Below are positions 54,944 to 62,061 of a stretch of 64,000 nucleotides of DNA, in pieces (position 1 is the stretch's first letter; every line of letters begins with the position of its first letter). The translations under genes and the position numbers were made by a program. The stretch lies in the NCBI RefSeq assembly GCF_027942295.1, contig NZ_CP101416.1, positions 2,148,001-2,212,000 of the forward strand. Direction: 5' to 3'. The notes beneath the pieces are model-generated. The model did no database searches. It saw nothing but the letters and a program-made list of their open reading frames with translations, and was not told the DNA's origin. The stretch comes from Pseudanabaena sp. Chao 1811 (GTDB taxonomy: Bacteria; Cyanobacteriota; Cyanobacteriia; Pseudanabaenales; Pseudanabaenaceae).

Positions 54944-55540
54944 CTATGCTGCAACTTCAAACTTTGGGCGTTGATTAACCACTTCATCGATCAATCCGTA
55001 AGCCTTTGCCTCATCGGGAGCCATGAAGAAATCGCGATCGGTATCCTCAGCAATGCGATCGATGGGCTGACCAGTATGGAAAGCCATCAACTCATTCAGA
55101 CGATTCTTGTGATACAGGATTTCCTTAGCTTGGATTTCGATATCTGTGGCTTGCCCCTGTGCGCCGCCAAGAGGTTGGTGAATCATGATACGGGTATGGG
55201 GCAAAGATAGTCTCTTGCCCTTTGCGCCACCAGTGAGCAAGAAAGCCCCCATACTTGCCGCCAGACCGACACAAATGGTCGAAACATCAGGGCGAATGTG
55301 CTGCATCGTATCGTAAATTGCCATACCTGCGGTCACAGATCCCCCAGGGGAGTTGATATACAAGAAAATATCTTTTTCGGGATCGTCGGCTTCGAGGAAA
55401 AGCAACTGAGCAACAATGATGTTGGCAATGCTGTCGTCAACCTGTTGCCCCAAAAATACGATCCGCTCCCGCAGCAGGCGCGAAAAAATATCAAAGGCTC
55501 TTTCGCCACGACCAGACTGTTCGATTACGGTTGGGATCAT
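54944..55540 (-). CDS. clpP: ATP-dependent Clp protease proteolytic subunit
   Basis: A 198-residue serine peptidase subunit that forms the Clp degradation chamber with ClpC or ClpX. The catalytic triad is visible: Ser in [11 protein letters not shown], His in [10 protein letters not shown] and Asp in [30 protein letters not shown] is also conserved, so this is an active ClpP rather than the inactive ClpR of cyanobacteria. Cyanobacteria carry several clpP genes; which paralogue this is cannot be decided. The clpX partner is not adjacent. Confidence 0.95.
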   Translation of the reverse strand: MIPTVIEQSGRGERAFDIFSRLLRERIVFLGQQVDDSIANIIVAQLLFLEADDPEKDIFLYINSPGGSVTAGMAIYDTMQHIRPDVSTICVGLAASMGAFLLTGGAKGKRLSLPHTRIMIHQPLGGAQGQATDIEIQAKEILYHKNRLNELMAFHTGQPIDRIAEDTDRDFFMAPDEAKAYGLIDEVVNQRPKFEVAA

Positions 55541-55625
55541 AATTAATCTTTACGGTTTACTCTCAGTCTATTGTACTGATATGTAAACACCGAGAACCTC
55601 TCTCTCTATTCGGATTTCACCCCGC

Positions 55626-55662
55626 TAACCAAAAGATGGCGCTTCGCGCCATCTTTTGGTTA
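55626..55662 (-). terminator. Terminator of the small secreted-protein gene
   Basis: TAACCAAAAGATGGCGC-TTC-GCGCCATCTTTTGGTTA, a perfect stem at the stop codon of the 55660-55974 gene. Confidence 0.8.
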
Positions 55663-55974
55663 ATTATGGCGATCGCGATAAATTGCCTTAGAAACGCGAT
55701 TTTGTTCGCGAGTGAGACGGGCGGCTTCTTGACTGCTCAAATGTCCATCCTTGAGATAATTGCGACGTTGGGCTTCGATACGTGCCTCACGTCTTTCTAG
55801 ATTTAGGTATTCGCGCTGGCTGATTGTGCCTTGTTGCACGCCTTTATAAATGCGTTCCTGTTGATTAACTTCGCGATTATAGATTGTGCCTGCGGAGGCG
55901 GAACTGGGATTAACTAGGCTGAAGGTGCTAACTACTGAAGTAATGGCAAGAATTGGCAGAATCAAGCTTTTCAT
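55660..55974 (-). CDS. Small secreted protein of unknown function, charged and helical
   Basis: A 104-residue protein that I do not recognise as a named family. A clear signal peptide (KSLILPILAITSVVSTFSL, cleavage near SSASAG) sends it to the periplasm. The mature part is rich in Arg, Glu and Gln and predicted helical (REVNQQERIYKGVQQGTIS, LERREARIEAQRRNYLKDG, EAARLTREQNRVSKAIYRD). It resembles short periplasmic metal- or envelope-stress-related helical proteins, without a secure match. ATG 55974 is chosen because AAAGG lies just upstream and the signal peptide begins there. The longer frame to 56058 adds an unlikely basic leader. Confidence 0.65.
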   Translation of the reverse strand: MKSLILPILAITSVVSTFSLVNPSSASAGTIYNREVNQQERIYKGVQQGTISQREYLNLERREARIEAQRRNYLKDGHLSSQEAARLTREQNRVSKAIYRDRHN

Positions 55975-56350
55975 AATGTTACCTTTGGCGATCGCCTTGA
56001 ATCGAATGTTTAACGATTTACGCTGATTTAGACATTTGCCCCTAGCCAAAAGGTTCAAGTTATTTTTTGCGGTAATGACGCTTGAGTTTTTTGCTAATGT
56101 TATATTTAAATATAACTAATAAAGAAGTTATGCACACCACAAATCTCCGTAAAGTCGGTGGCTCGATCATGTTAGCGATTCCTCCCGCCGTTCTCGAAAT
56201 TTTGAACCTACAATCAGGTACAACTGTGGGGGTTGCGGTTGATAATGGCAGACTGATTATTGAACCTCAACTAAAACCACAATACAGCCTATTGAGGGAA
56301 AGAGTAGTACAAGATAAGCTAGGATAGCAAAACCCAAAAGAGAGTAAAAA

Positions 56351-56719
56351 ATGGCACCTTACTCACTAGATCTCAGAGAAAAGATCGTAGCAAACTACGA
56401 AGCAGGAAATACATCGATTCGGGAAGTAGCGAAGCAATTTCAAGTCGCGACGAAAACAGTGCAAAAACTACTGAATCAATACCGAGAGACAGGAGAACTA
56501 AACCACAAACCATTAGGTAGTCCAATCAAAAGTCCCCTCGAAGCGCATCAGGAGAAAATCCTCGAAATTGTCTCAGAGCATCCAGATTGGACACTATGGC
56601 AGTACTGTGAAGAAGTAGCAGAACAAACAGGAGTATCAGTGACCACAGGCAGCATGTGCCGATTTTTCCAGAGGCATAACATCACTCTAAAAAAAAGACC
56701 TATCGCCATGAAAAGGTAA
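56351..56719 (+). CDS. IS630 transposase, first frame (HTH DNA-binding part)
   Basis: A 122-residue N-terminal part with two helix-turn-helix units (YSLDLREKIVANYEAGNTSI, EVAKQFQVATKTVQKLLNQY and a second around WTLWQYCEEVAEQTGVSV) that binds the element ends. It ends shortly after an eight-A run (56689-56696). A minus-one slip on A-AAA-AAA there continues into the catalytic frame (KKTYRHEKVKSEAVQQQ), so the functional transposase is expected to be a frameshift fusion. Confidence 0.88.
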   Translation: MAPYSLDLREKIVANYEAGNTSIREVAKQFQVATKTVQKLLNQYRETGELNHKPLGSPIKSPLEAHQEKILEIVSEHPDWTLWQYCEEVAEQTGVSVTTGSMCRFFQRHNITLKKRPIAMKR

Positions 56720-56763
56720 AAAGTGAGGCAGTACAACAGCAAAGATGTGAATTTTGGGAAGCA

Positions 56764-57297
56764 TTGAATGAAGTGAAAGCTGAAGATCTGATTTGTATTG
56801 ATGAAACGGGAGTATGGCAGGGGATGGAACGCTCTGTGGCAAGAAGTGAATGTGGCAAAAGAGTATTCAGTCTTCGTCCCTTTTACAAAGGTCAGAAATA
56901 CACAATAATTGGCGCTATTTCAGTTGATGGGATTGTTTGCCTGAAAACGATTCAGGGTTCTATGAAAGGAGCAGATTTTCTCACCTTTGTCCAAGATGAC
57001 CTAGTACCTAAATTACGTCCTGAGCATAGGATCATCATGGATAACCTCAACTGCCATAAAGTTGAGGGGGTCGCAAAAGCAATTACAGCGACAGGTGCTA
57101 AGATTTTGTACTTACCCACCTATTCTCCTGATTTTAATCCAATTGAGATGATGTGGTCGGTTCTCAAATATTTTATTAGATTGCTTAGACCTCATTCTCA
57201 AAAACTACTTCAGCATTTAATCAACGTTTTCCCTTACTTGTTAGAAAAAGATTTCTTCAAAAATTGGTTTACTAAGTGTTGTTACTGTACTACTTAA
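56764..57297 (+). CDS. IS630 transposase, second frame (DDE catalytic part)
   Basis: The DDE domain: first Asp in ICIDETG, second in IIMDNLNCHK, Glu in YSPDFNPIEMMWSVLK. The frame is open back to the A8 run at 56689, so it is reached by minus-one frameshifting from the upstream frame rather than by its own start (ATG 56764 is only the first ATG). All catalytic residues are present, so the element may still be active. Confidence 0.9.
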   Translation: MNEVKAEDLICIDETGVWQGMERSVARSECGKRVFSLRPFYKGQKYTIIGAISVDGIVCLKTIQGSMKGADFLTFVQDDLVPKLRPEHRIIMDNLNCHKVEGVAKAITATGAKILYLPTYSPDFNPIEMMWSVLKYFIRLLRPHSQKLLQHLINVFPYLLEKDFFKNWFTKCCYCTT

Positions 57298-57410
57298 TCC
57301 CTCAATGGACTGTATTCACTGGATGAGCTTTTAGCACAGTGCAATCCGAATGCGCCGATAACGGAAGATGATCGTATTTGGCTAGATGTCGAACCTGTGG
57401 GGAATGAACT

Positions 57411-57746
57411 GTGAAACGTGGTGATATTTATCTTGTTTCGCTTGATCCAACGGAAGGACATGAGCAACAAGGCTCTAGACCAGTTCTGATTGTCTCTCCT
57501 GAGAAATTCAATGCTTTAACCAAAGTTCCGATCGTGGTTCCAATTACATCGGGTGGAAGTTTTGCAAGAACCGCAGGTTTTGCTGTTTCTCTGGATGATG
57601 CTAGAACTCGCACTAAAGGTGTATTTCGTTGCGATCAACCCCGTCCTATTGACTTATCTGCTCGTAAGGCTCGAAAGTTGGAGAGTGTGCCAGATGCGAT
57701 CGTTGATGATGTTTTGGCTAGGATTGTTACTCTATTTAGTCCCTAG
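57411..57746 (+). CDS. MazF/ChpB-type toxin (endoribonuclease), partner of the split antitoxin
   Basis: A 111-residue PemK/MazF-family mRNA interferase. It begins at GTG 57411, overlapping the old antitoxin stop by four bases. Conserved parts are KRGDIYLVSLDPTEGHEQQGSRPVLIVSP (the catalytic-Arg region GSRPV) and VVPITSG, and the C-terminal CDQPRPIDLSARK. It is intact and full length although its antitoxin is interrupted, so it is either poorly expressed, neutralised by another antitoxin such as the one at 60585-60827, or tolerated. The IS may also have cut it off from its promoter. Confidence 0.9.
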   Translation: MKRGDIYLVSLDPTEGHEQQGSRPVLIVSPEKFNALTKVPIVVPITSGGSFARTAGFAVSLDDARTRTKGVFRCDQPRPIDLSARKARKLESVPDAIVDDVLARIVTLFSP

Positions 57747-57825
57747 TAATTTCGCGATCGCTAATGATGTCGAAGGTGCGATCGCCTATTCACTACAAGC
57801 TCAAATAATCTGATACAGAAGGGAA

Positions 57826-58047
57826 TTATTTATCATCAGCAAGAATTGATTCTAATATTTCAGGGGTTAGTCCATTACGTGAGGCTTCATCTGCAAGAGC
57901 ATCCATGCTTTGCATAAGTGATATTGTTTTTAGCTCTTGTTGTACTAATAGAGTAAATAAGTATTCAATTCTCTTTCGTTGCTCAGGAGTTATTTTGCTG
58001 TACTCTCTAGCAATGTTTTCATCTACTTGAATAGATATCATTTTCAT
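57826..58047 (-). CDS. Orphan antitoxin-like small protein
   Basis: A 73-residue protein of a small cyanobacterial family often found beside PIN or RelE-type toxins. It has an N-terminal SIQVDENIAREYSKI strand-helix, a long charged helix and a C-terminal GLTPEILESILADD tail thought to contact the toxin. No toxin gene follows on this strand; the next 80 bases run into the convergent mazF-like toxin. It is therefore called an orphan antitoxin, from family resemblance only. Confidence 0.65.
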   Translation of the reverse strand: MKMISIQVDENIAREYSKITPEQRKRIEYLFTLLVQQELKTISLMQSMDALADEASRNGLTPEILESILADDK

Positions 58048-58193
58048 TGTTTCTCTCTAATGATGAAATATCGGTTCGGAATTTGCTGTATTTTGTAAAA
58101 TCGAAAAAATCTTATCTCTCAAAATTTGCTAGAATTATTAGGATTATAATCTGTAACATCTAAACCTTAAACAACATTGGGGATAACTGAGTA

Positions 58194-60176
58194 ATGCAAG
58201 CATCTGAAACAAAACTACAACAAATTATCGAAGGCACAAAACAATATGTTGTACCTTTGTTTCAGCGTCCTTATAGCTGGAAAAAGTCTGAATGGCAAAT
58301 GCTATGGGACGATCTTATCGAACTTAGTGAGTCTGACAATCCCCGCACTCACTTTATGGGTTCTATAGTCACAATACCCACAACTTCAATTCCTGAAGGT
58401 GTAAGTAAATACTTATTAATTGACGGTCAGCAACGTCTGACAACTATTTTTATCTTATTGTGCGCTATTCGCGATCGCGCAAAAGAAACGAAAGATGAAG
58501 AACTAGTTGCAGAAATCAATAATACGATCTTGGTTAATCCTTACAAAAAGGGGCTGGATTATTATAAATTGCAACCAACACAGATAGATCGTGAGGTCTT
58601 TCATAAGTTAATTAGAGCAGAATCTGAAGTCAATTCATCTGAAATACAAGAATGCTATAACTTCTTCTTAAGAAAAATCAGACAGAATCTTGCGGATATC
58701 TATAAAATCCATAAGATAATTTGTAACAATCTCTCAATTGTTAGTGTAGTCCTTAGTACCGAAGACGACCCTTATCTTGTTTTTGAGAGCCTCAACGCCA
58801 AAGGGCGGGCTTTAACTCAAGCAGATTTAATTCGCAATTACTTTTTTATGCGAATTCATTCAGATAATCAAGAATCCATCTATAAGCAATATTGGCAACC
58901 AATGGAAACGCTTTTAGGCGCAGGCTTAACTGAATTTATTCGACATTACCTCACTAAGGACACCATAGATGTCAAGCAAAATGAGATTTATTTACAAATT
59001 AAAGAGAAAATCAAACAAGATGATGCACTACCACATCTTCAGGACTTACATAAATTTGCAGACTACTATTCACGACTACTAAATCCAGAACTAGAAAACA
59101 ACCCAAAAATTCGTAAATATTTAAAGCGTATTGATCGTTTAGAAGTTGCAACCGTTTATCCGTTTCTATTAAATTGCTATGAAGAATGGATACAAAATAA
59201 AATTTCTGAAGATGAATTCATATCTGTTTTCCAAACACTTGAAAACTTTATTTTGCGGCGTTTTGTTTGTGATGTTCAAACAAGAGGACTGAACAGAATT
59301 TTTGCCCTGCTATATTCTCAAATCATCAAAGATCCTAATGTTACTTCTGGTTCATTTGTTGAACGCCTCAAAATCATTCTTCAGTCTAAAGATTATCCAA
59401 AAGATAGTTCATTTAAGGAAAGATTGCTAGATGTTAAATTGTATGGAAGTAATCGAACTGAAAAGGCTAAATTAATATTAGAATCTCTTGAAGAATCATT
59501 TCAACATAAAGAACAAGTAGATCTTAGTAAAGTCTCAATAGAACATATAATGCCCCAAACCTTGAATAACTGGTGGAAAGACCATCTGGGCGAAGATTGG
59601 TCAATTACACATGATTTATTTCTTCATTCATTGGGAAATCTAACTCTGACAGCTTATAATTCTGAGCTTTCTAATTCTGATTTTATTACTAAAAGAAATG
59701 AATACAAGAAAAGTCATCTTGAACTAAATAAGTATTTTGAGAAATGTGATGTATGGAAAAGAGAAACTATTGAAACTAGAGCCGATTACTTAGCAAATCG
59801 TATCATTGAAATTTGGAGCTATTTTGGGGATGAATCTGTAGGAACAATTGAACCTAATGTATTAACTGGAAAAGTTCCTAAATTATTGTTCATGCTTGGA
59901 GAAGAATATTCAGTAAAAAGTTGGCGGGATGTTTTAGAGATTACTTTAAATAATATTGCTGAAATTGAGCCAGAGCATTTCAAAAAGATTATGGAACAGT
60001 TTCCTAGACTAGTAGGGGCTGATGAAAAAAGTTTTCGTAGTACTCGAAAATTAAAAAACGGTATATTTATTGAAACTAACTTGTCAGCTAAATATATTTA
60101 TAGTTTGTGTTTACGTTCAATAGAAATCGCTGAGCTTTCTCTTCAAGATTGGTATGTTGACACAGTGAAATCATGA
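58194..60176 (+). CDS. DUF262/DUF1524 protein, GmrSD-like putative restriction nuclease
   Basis: A 660-residue protein with an N-terminal DUF262 (ParB/sulfiredoxin-like) NTP-binding domain, seen as VPLFQRPYSWKKSEWQMLWDD, FMGSIV and DGQQRLTT (77-84), and a C-terminal DUF1524 His-Me/HNH nuclease with H451 (IEHIMPQT) and N482 (LGNLTL). This single-chain layout is that of GmrSD type IV restriction enzymes, which cut modified phage DNA; SspE of phosphorothioation-linked defence is built similarly. About 110 further residues follow as an extra domain (ending LSAKYIYSLCLRSIEIAEL). No modification genes are adjacent, which favours a type IV role. It is more AT-rich than flanking genes, suggesting transfer. 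Confidence 0.85.
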   Translation: MQASETKLQQIIEGTKQYVVPLFQRPYSWKKSEWQMLWDDLIELSESDNPRTHFMGSIVTIPTTSIPEGVSKYLLIDGQQRLTTIFILLCAIRDRAKETKDEELVAEINNTILVNPYKKGLDYYKLQPTQIDREVFHKLIRAESEVNSSEIQECYNFFLRKIRQNLADIYKIHKIICNNLSIVSVVLSTEDDPYLVFESLNAKGRALTQADLIRNYFFMRIHSDNQESIYKQYWQPMETLLGAGLTEFIRHYLTKDTIDVKQNEIYLQIKEKIKQDDALPHLQDLHKFADYYSRLLNPELENNPKIRKYLKRIDRLEVATVYPFLLNCYEEWIQNKISEDEFISVFQTLENFILRRFVCDVQTRGLNRIFALLYSQIIKDPNVTSGSFVERLKIILQSKDYPKDSSFKERLLDVKLYGSNRTEKAKLILESLEESFQHKEQVDLSKVSIEHIMPQTLNNWWKDHLGEDWSITHDLFLHSLGNLTLTAYNSELSNSDFITKRNEYKKSHLELNKYFEKCDVWKRETIETRADYLANRIIEIWSYFGDESVGTIEPNVLTGKVPKLLFMLGEEYSVKSWRDVLEITLNNIAEIEPEHFKKIMEQFPRLVGADEKSFRSTRKLKNGIFIETNLSAKYIYSLCLRSIEIAELSLQDWYVDTVKS

Positions 60177-60188
60177 TTTGTATATTTA

Positions 60189-60233
60189 GTGATCGCCTTG
60201 CTAATTCGTGATGAAGGATATAGGCGATCGCCT
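60189..60233. repeat. HIP1-ended repeat, copy 1
   Basis: About 45 bp: (G)TGATCGCCTTGCTAATTCG then TGATGAAGGATATAGGCGATCGCC. Its ends are mutually inverted GGCGATCGCC-type sequences, giving a short hairpin. Similar copies lie at 60898 and 61449. Confidence 0.75.
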
Positions 60234-60255
60234 TGATTACCCCCCAAATTTGACA

Positions 60256-60591
60256 CTAGGTTAATAACGCCTCAATTTTGCCGATAACTTCATCAATAAT
60301 ACTTACAGAAGCCTTCTCAATAAAATCGATCCTTCTCGCTTGCCAATCCAAACTCTTAATCTGATCCGCAAGAATCACTCCCTTAGTCTTAGTATCCGTG
60401 AGTAGAACCTCAAACTTCCATCCCTTAACTTTAGAAGTAATCGGACAAAGCAGAGCCAAATTTGACCTTTGATTATAGGCGATCGGCGAAATCACAAAAG
60501 CAGGACGATGCCCAGATTGTTCATGCCCAGCCTGTGGATCGAAATCTAACCAAACAATATCACCACGATCTGGAATGTATTGCTTTACCAT
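60256..60591 (-). CDS. mazF: MazF-type toxin (endoribonuclease), intact module
   Basis: A 111-residue MazF/PemK-family mRNA interferase: RGDIVWLDFDPQAGHEQSGHRPAFVISP (catalytic region GHRPA), LLCPITSKVKGWKFEVLL and KGVILADQIKSLDWQARR. It cleaves mRNA when its antitoxin is degraded. It overlaps the 3' end of the upstream antitoxin gene by seven bases, the usual translational coupling. It is clearly divergent from the other MazF-like toxin at 57411. Confidence 0.93.
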   Translation of the reverse strand: MVKQYIPDRGDIVWLDFDPQAGHEQSGHRPAFVISPIAYNQRSNLALLCPITSKVKGWKFEVLLTDTKTKGVILADQIKSLDWQARRIDFIEKASVSIIDEVIGKIEALLT

Positions 60592-60827
60592 GCCTCATTC
60601 CCAACAGAAACACCCGTAGAAGTTTCTGCATGGAGATGCTCGGAAGTCATCCCATCCAGCAATTCATCTAGAGTGTATTTTTTACGTCGATGCGGTGTCA
60701 AAACAATCTTGCCATCAATAATCTCAATATTGATTTCGCTTCCAGCCTGAATTTGTACCTGTTCAGCTATAGCTTGCGGAATGCGTACAGCTAAACTATT
60801 ACCCCACTTCGCGATCGCGGCAGTCAT
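60585..60827 (-). CDS. mazE: MazE-type antitoxin
   Basis: An 80-residue antitoxin. An AbrB/MazE swapped-hairpin domain (AIAKWGNSLAVRIPQAIA, EINIEIIDGKIVLTP) binds the operon promoter, and the C-terminal YTLDELLDGMTSEHLHAE tail is expected to wrap around MazF. ATG 60827 is chosen; five further upstream codons are in frame but lack support. The YTLDELL motif resembles the YSLDELL of the IS-split antitoxin, so cross-protection between modules is conceivable. Confidence 0.92.
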   Translation of the reverse strand: MTAAIAKWGNSLAVRIPQAIAEQVQIQAGSEINIEIIDGKIVLTPHRRKKYTLDELLDGMTSEHLHAETSTGVSVGNEAW

Positions 60828-60897
60828 AAAAATCACCGTCAATGTATCTATATTGTATCTACATTAGCTTAATTTACGATCTTTGGTTTCTTTGAAG

Positions 60898-60943
60898 GGA
60901 TCGCCTTGCTAATTCGTGATGATAGATTTTAGGCGATCGCCTT
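60898..60943. repeat. HIP1-ended repeat, copy 2
   Basis: GGATCGCCTTGCTAATTCG then TGATGATAGATTTTAGGCGATCGCC, between the MazEF module and the decayed module. It is the closest match to the consensus of the three copies. Confidence 0.78.
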
Positions 60944-60995
60944 AGCTACTGATGTTTTGCTAAACTACGAATAACTTAAGCGTGAGAAAAATAAA

Positions 60996-61244
60996 ATGAC
61001 CACCTTAGAAATAGCGATCGCCAAAATCAAAAATTTACCCGCCGAACAACATAACGAAGTGATTAGATTTATTGAGTTCCTAGAATTCAAAGTAAGTAAA
61101 CCTAGTGATAGCCAAACAAACATAAGAACTGAGGAGAAAGAGATTTCTTTTGCTGAAGCTGCCAAAGACTTTATCGGTTGTTTAGATAGTAATCTCGAAG
61201 ATTTATCTTATAACCCCAAATACATGGAAGGATTTGGTAAATAA
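60996..61244 (+). CDS. Antitoxin-like small protein (DUF2281-type) of a decayed toxin-antitoxin pair
   Basis: An 82-residue protein: an N-terminal helix pair (IAIAKIKNLPAEQHNEVIRFIEFLEFK) typical of DUF2281-like antitoxins, and a C-terminal acidic tail (FAEAAKDFIGCLDSNLEDLS, YNPKYMEGFGK). The last base of its stop codon overlaps the ATG of the toxin remnant, the normal coupling in such modules. It remains intact while the toxin is broken. Confidence 0.7.
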   Translation: MTTLEIAIAKIKNLPAEQHNEVIRFIEFLEFKVSKPSDSQTNIRTEEKEISFAEAAKDFIGCLDSNLEDLSYNPKYMEGFGK

Positions 61245-61446
61245 TGTCAAAAAGTGTCATTCTCGATAATAATCCTTAATGCGGCGTTATCAATCTGTAC
61301 CAATGTCCATAGCAGATGCTTGTCTAGTGCGGATGTCAGAAATTTACACTCAGAGTTCAGTTATAACACTAGATAGTGATTTTAGAATTTACAGAAAGAA
61401 TCGCAATCAAGAAATTCCCGTAATTATGCCTGAACTGGATAGATAA
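61244..61446 (+). pseudogene. PIN-domain toxin remnant with an internal deletion
   Basis: The first codons (MSKSVILDNNP then stop at 61279) correspond to a PIN-domain start, including the first metal-binding Asp. A second open stretch (61279-61446) encodes only the C-terminal part: RRYQSVPMSIADACLVRMSE and VITLDSDFRIYRK, which hold the last acidic residues of a PIN nuclease. About half of a normal ~130-residue toxin is missing, so it cannot be functional. Confidence 0.85.
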
Positions 61447-61448
61447 TT

Positions 61449-61496
61449 GGGCGATCGCCTTGTTAACTTGTGACGATAGATTTTAGGTGATCGCCC
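61449..61496. repeat. HIP1-ended repeat, copy 3
   Basis: GGCGATCGCCTTGTTAACTTG then TGACGATAGATTTTAGGTGATCGCC-like sequence, just after the PIN remnant. It differs from copy 2 at a handful of positions. Confidence 0.75.
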
Positions 61497-61586
61497 CACA
61501 AGATGCGATCAGATCCTTTAAACTGGAATAGCTCTAAGATTTTCTGTCTAAATCTTGAAAATCATTTCCAAATATTTCCAAAGCTA

Positions 61587-62027
61587 ATGTCAAGCCCGAC
61601 CCATTTACCTGAAGCCATCGATCGCATTGTCCAGCGATTTCAGAGGCTCTCCGATCCAAAGCTACGTTATGAGCAACTGATTTTATACGGGAAGAAACTC
61701 GAAGCATTTCCCGAAACTCTCAAAACCCCTGAAAACAAAGTGCAGGGATGTGTATCACAGGTATATGTGGTAGCGAAATTAGATACCAACGAGCGAGTCG
61801 TATTTGCAGGTGACTCGGATGCGCTGATTAGTAAAGGATTTGTCGGTTTGCTATCGGTCTGTATGGGCGGCTTAACCCAAAAGGAAATTGAGTTGCTCAC
61901 ACCCGACTTTATTAAAGACACAGGTTTAGTCGCCAGCCTTACGCCATCTCGCGCCAATGGCTTTTATAACGTCTTCAAAAAAATGCAACAACAGGCGATC
62001 GAAATTGAATTACCCAGTGTTCGCTAA
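61587..62027 (+). CDS. sufE: SufE-family sulfur acceptor protein
   Basis: A 146-residue SufE homologue that accepts sulfane sulfur from a SufS/NifS cysteine desulfurase and passes it to the Suf iron-sulfur assembly scaffold. The conserved Cys is in VQGCVSQVYV, followed by the typical ALISKGFVGLL and GLTQKEIE. ATG 61587 (MSSPTHLPEAI) is chosen; the longer frame from 61503 adds 28 residues not seen in the family. Convergent with the dehydrogenase gene. Confidence 0.92.
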   Translation: MSSPTHLPEAIDRIVQRFQRLSDPKLRYEQLILYGKKLEAFPETLKTPENKVQGCVSQVYVVAKLDTNERVVFAGDSDALISKGFVGLLSVCMGGLTQKEIELLTPDFIKDTGLVASLTPSRANGFYNVFKKMQQQAIEIELPSVR

Positions 62028-62061
62028 ATAAAAAGCCTCGCTTTGCGAGGCTTTTTATTTA
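62025..62061. terminator. Bidirectional terminator between sufE and the dehydrogenase gene
   Basis: TAAATAAAAAGCCTCGC-TTT-GCGAGGCTTTTTATTTA, a perfect stem with T-tracts on both strands. It begins at the sufE stop and overlaps the other gene's stop. Confidence 0.9.

Larger units (their letters stand above)
56285..57312 (+). mobile_element. IS630-family insertion sequence
   Basis: 1028-bp element with imperfect ~26-bp terminal inverted repeats. The left end reads CAGCCTATTGAGGGA and the right end, complemented, reads CAGTCCATTGAGGGA; both continue to AGTAGTAC. It is flanked by a TA dinucleotide on each side (56283-56284 and 57313-57314), the target duplication typical of the IS630/Tc1/mariner group. 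It carries a two-frame transposase. Boundaries are set by the TIRs and by the perfect restoration of the antitoxin frame. Confidence 0.93.
56130..57414 (+). pseudogene. MazE-like antitoxin gene split by an IS630-family insertion
   Basis: The 5' part (56130-56284) encodes an AbrB/MazE-type swapped-hairpin DNA-binding domain (TTNLRKVGGSIMLAIPPAVL, GVAVDNGRLIIEP). The IS element then interrupts the frame; translation now runs into it and stops at 56327 after 65 residues. The lost tail is found on the far side (57313-57414: YSLDELLAQCNP, DDRIWLDVEPVGNEL). Joining the flanks at the duplicated TA restores one frame (KPQ-YSLDELLAQ) of about 85 residues ending in a four-base GTGA overlap with the toxin start. 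The C-terminal tail normally binds and neutralises the toxin. An AAAGAAG ribosome site precedes ATG 56130. Confidence 0.92.

Noticed and set aside
57553-57813. 86-codon frame overlapping the MazF-like toxin
   Set aside because: It is an out-of-frame shadow of the toxin gene.
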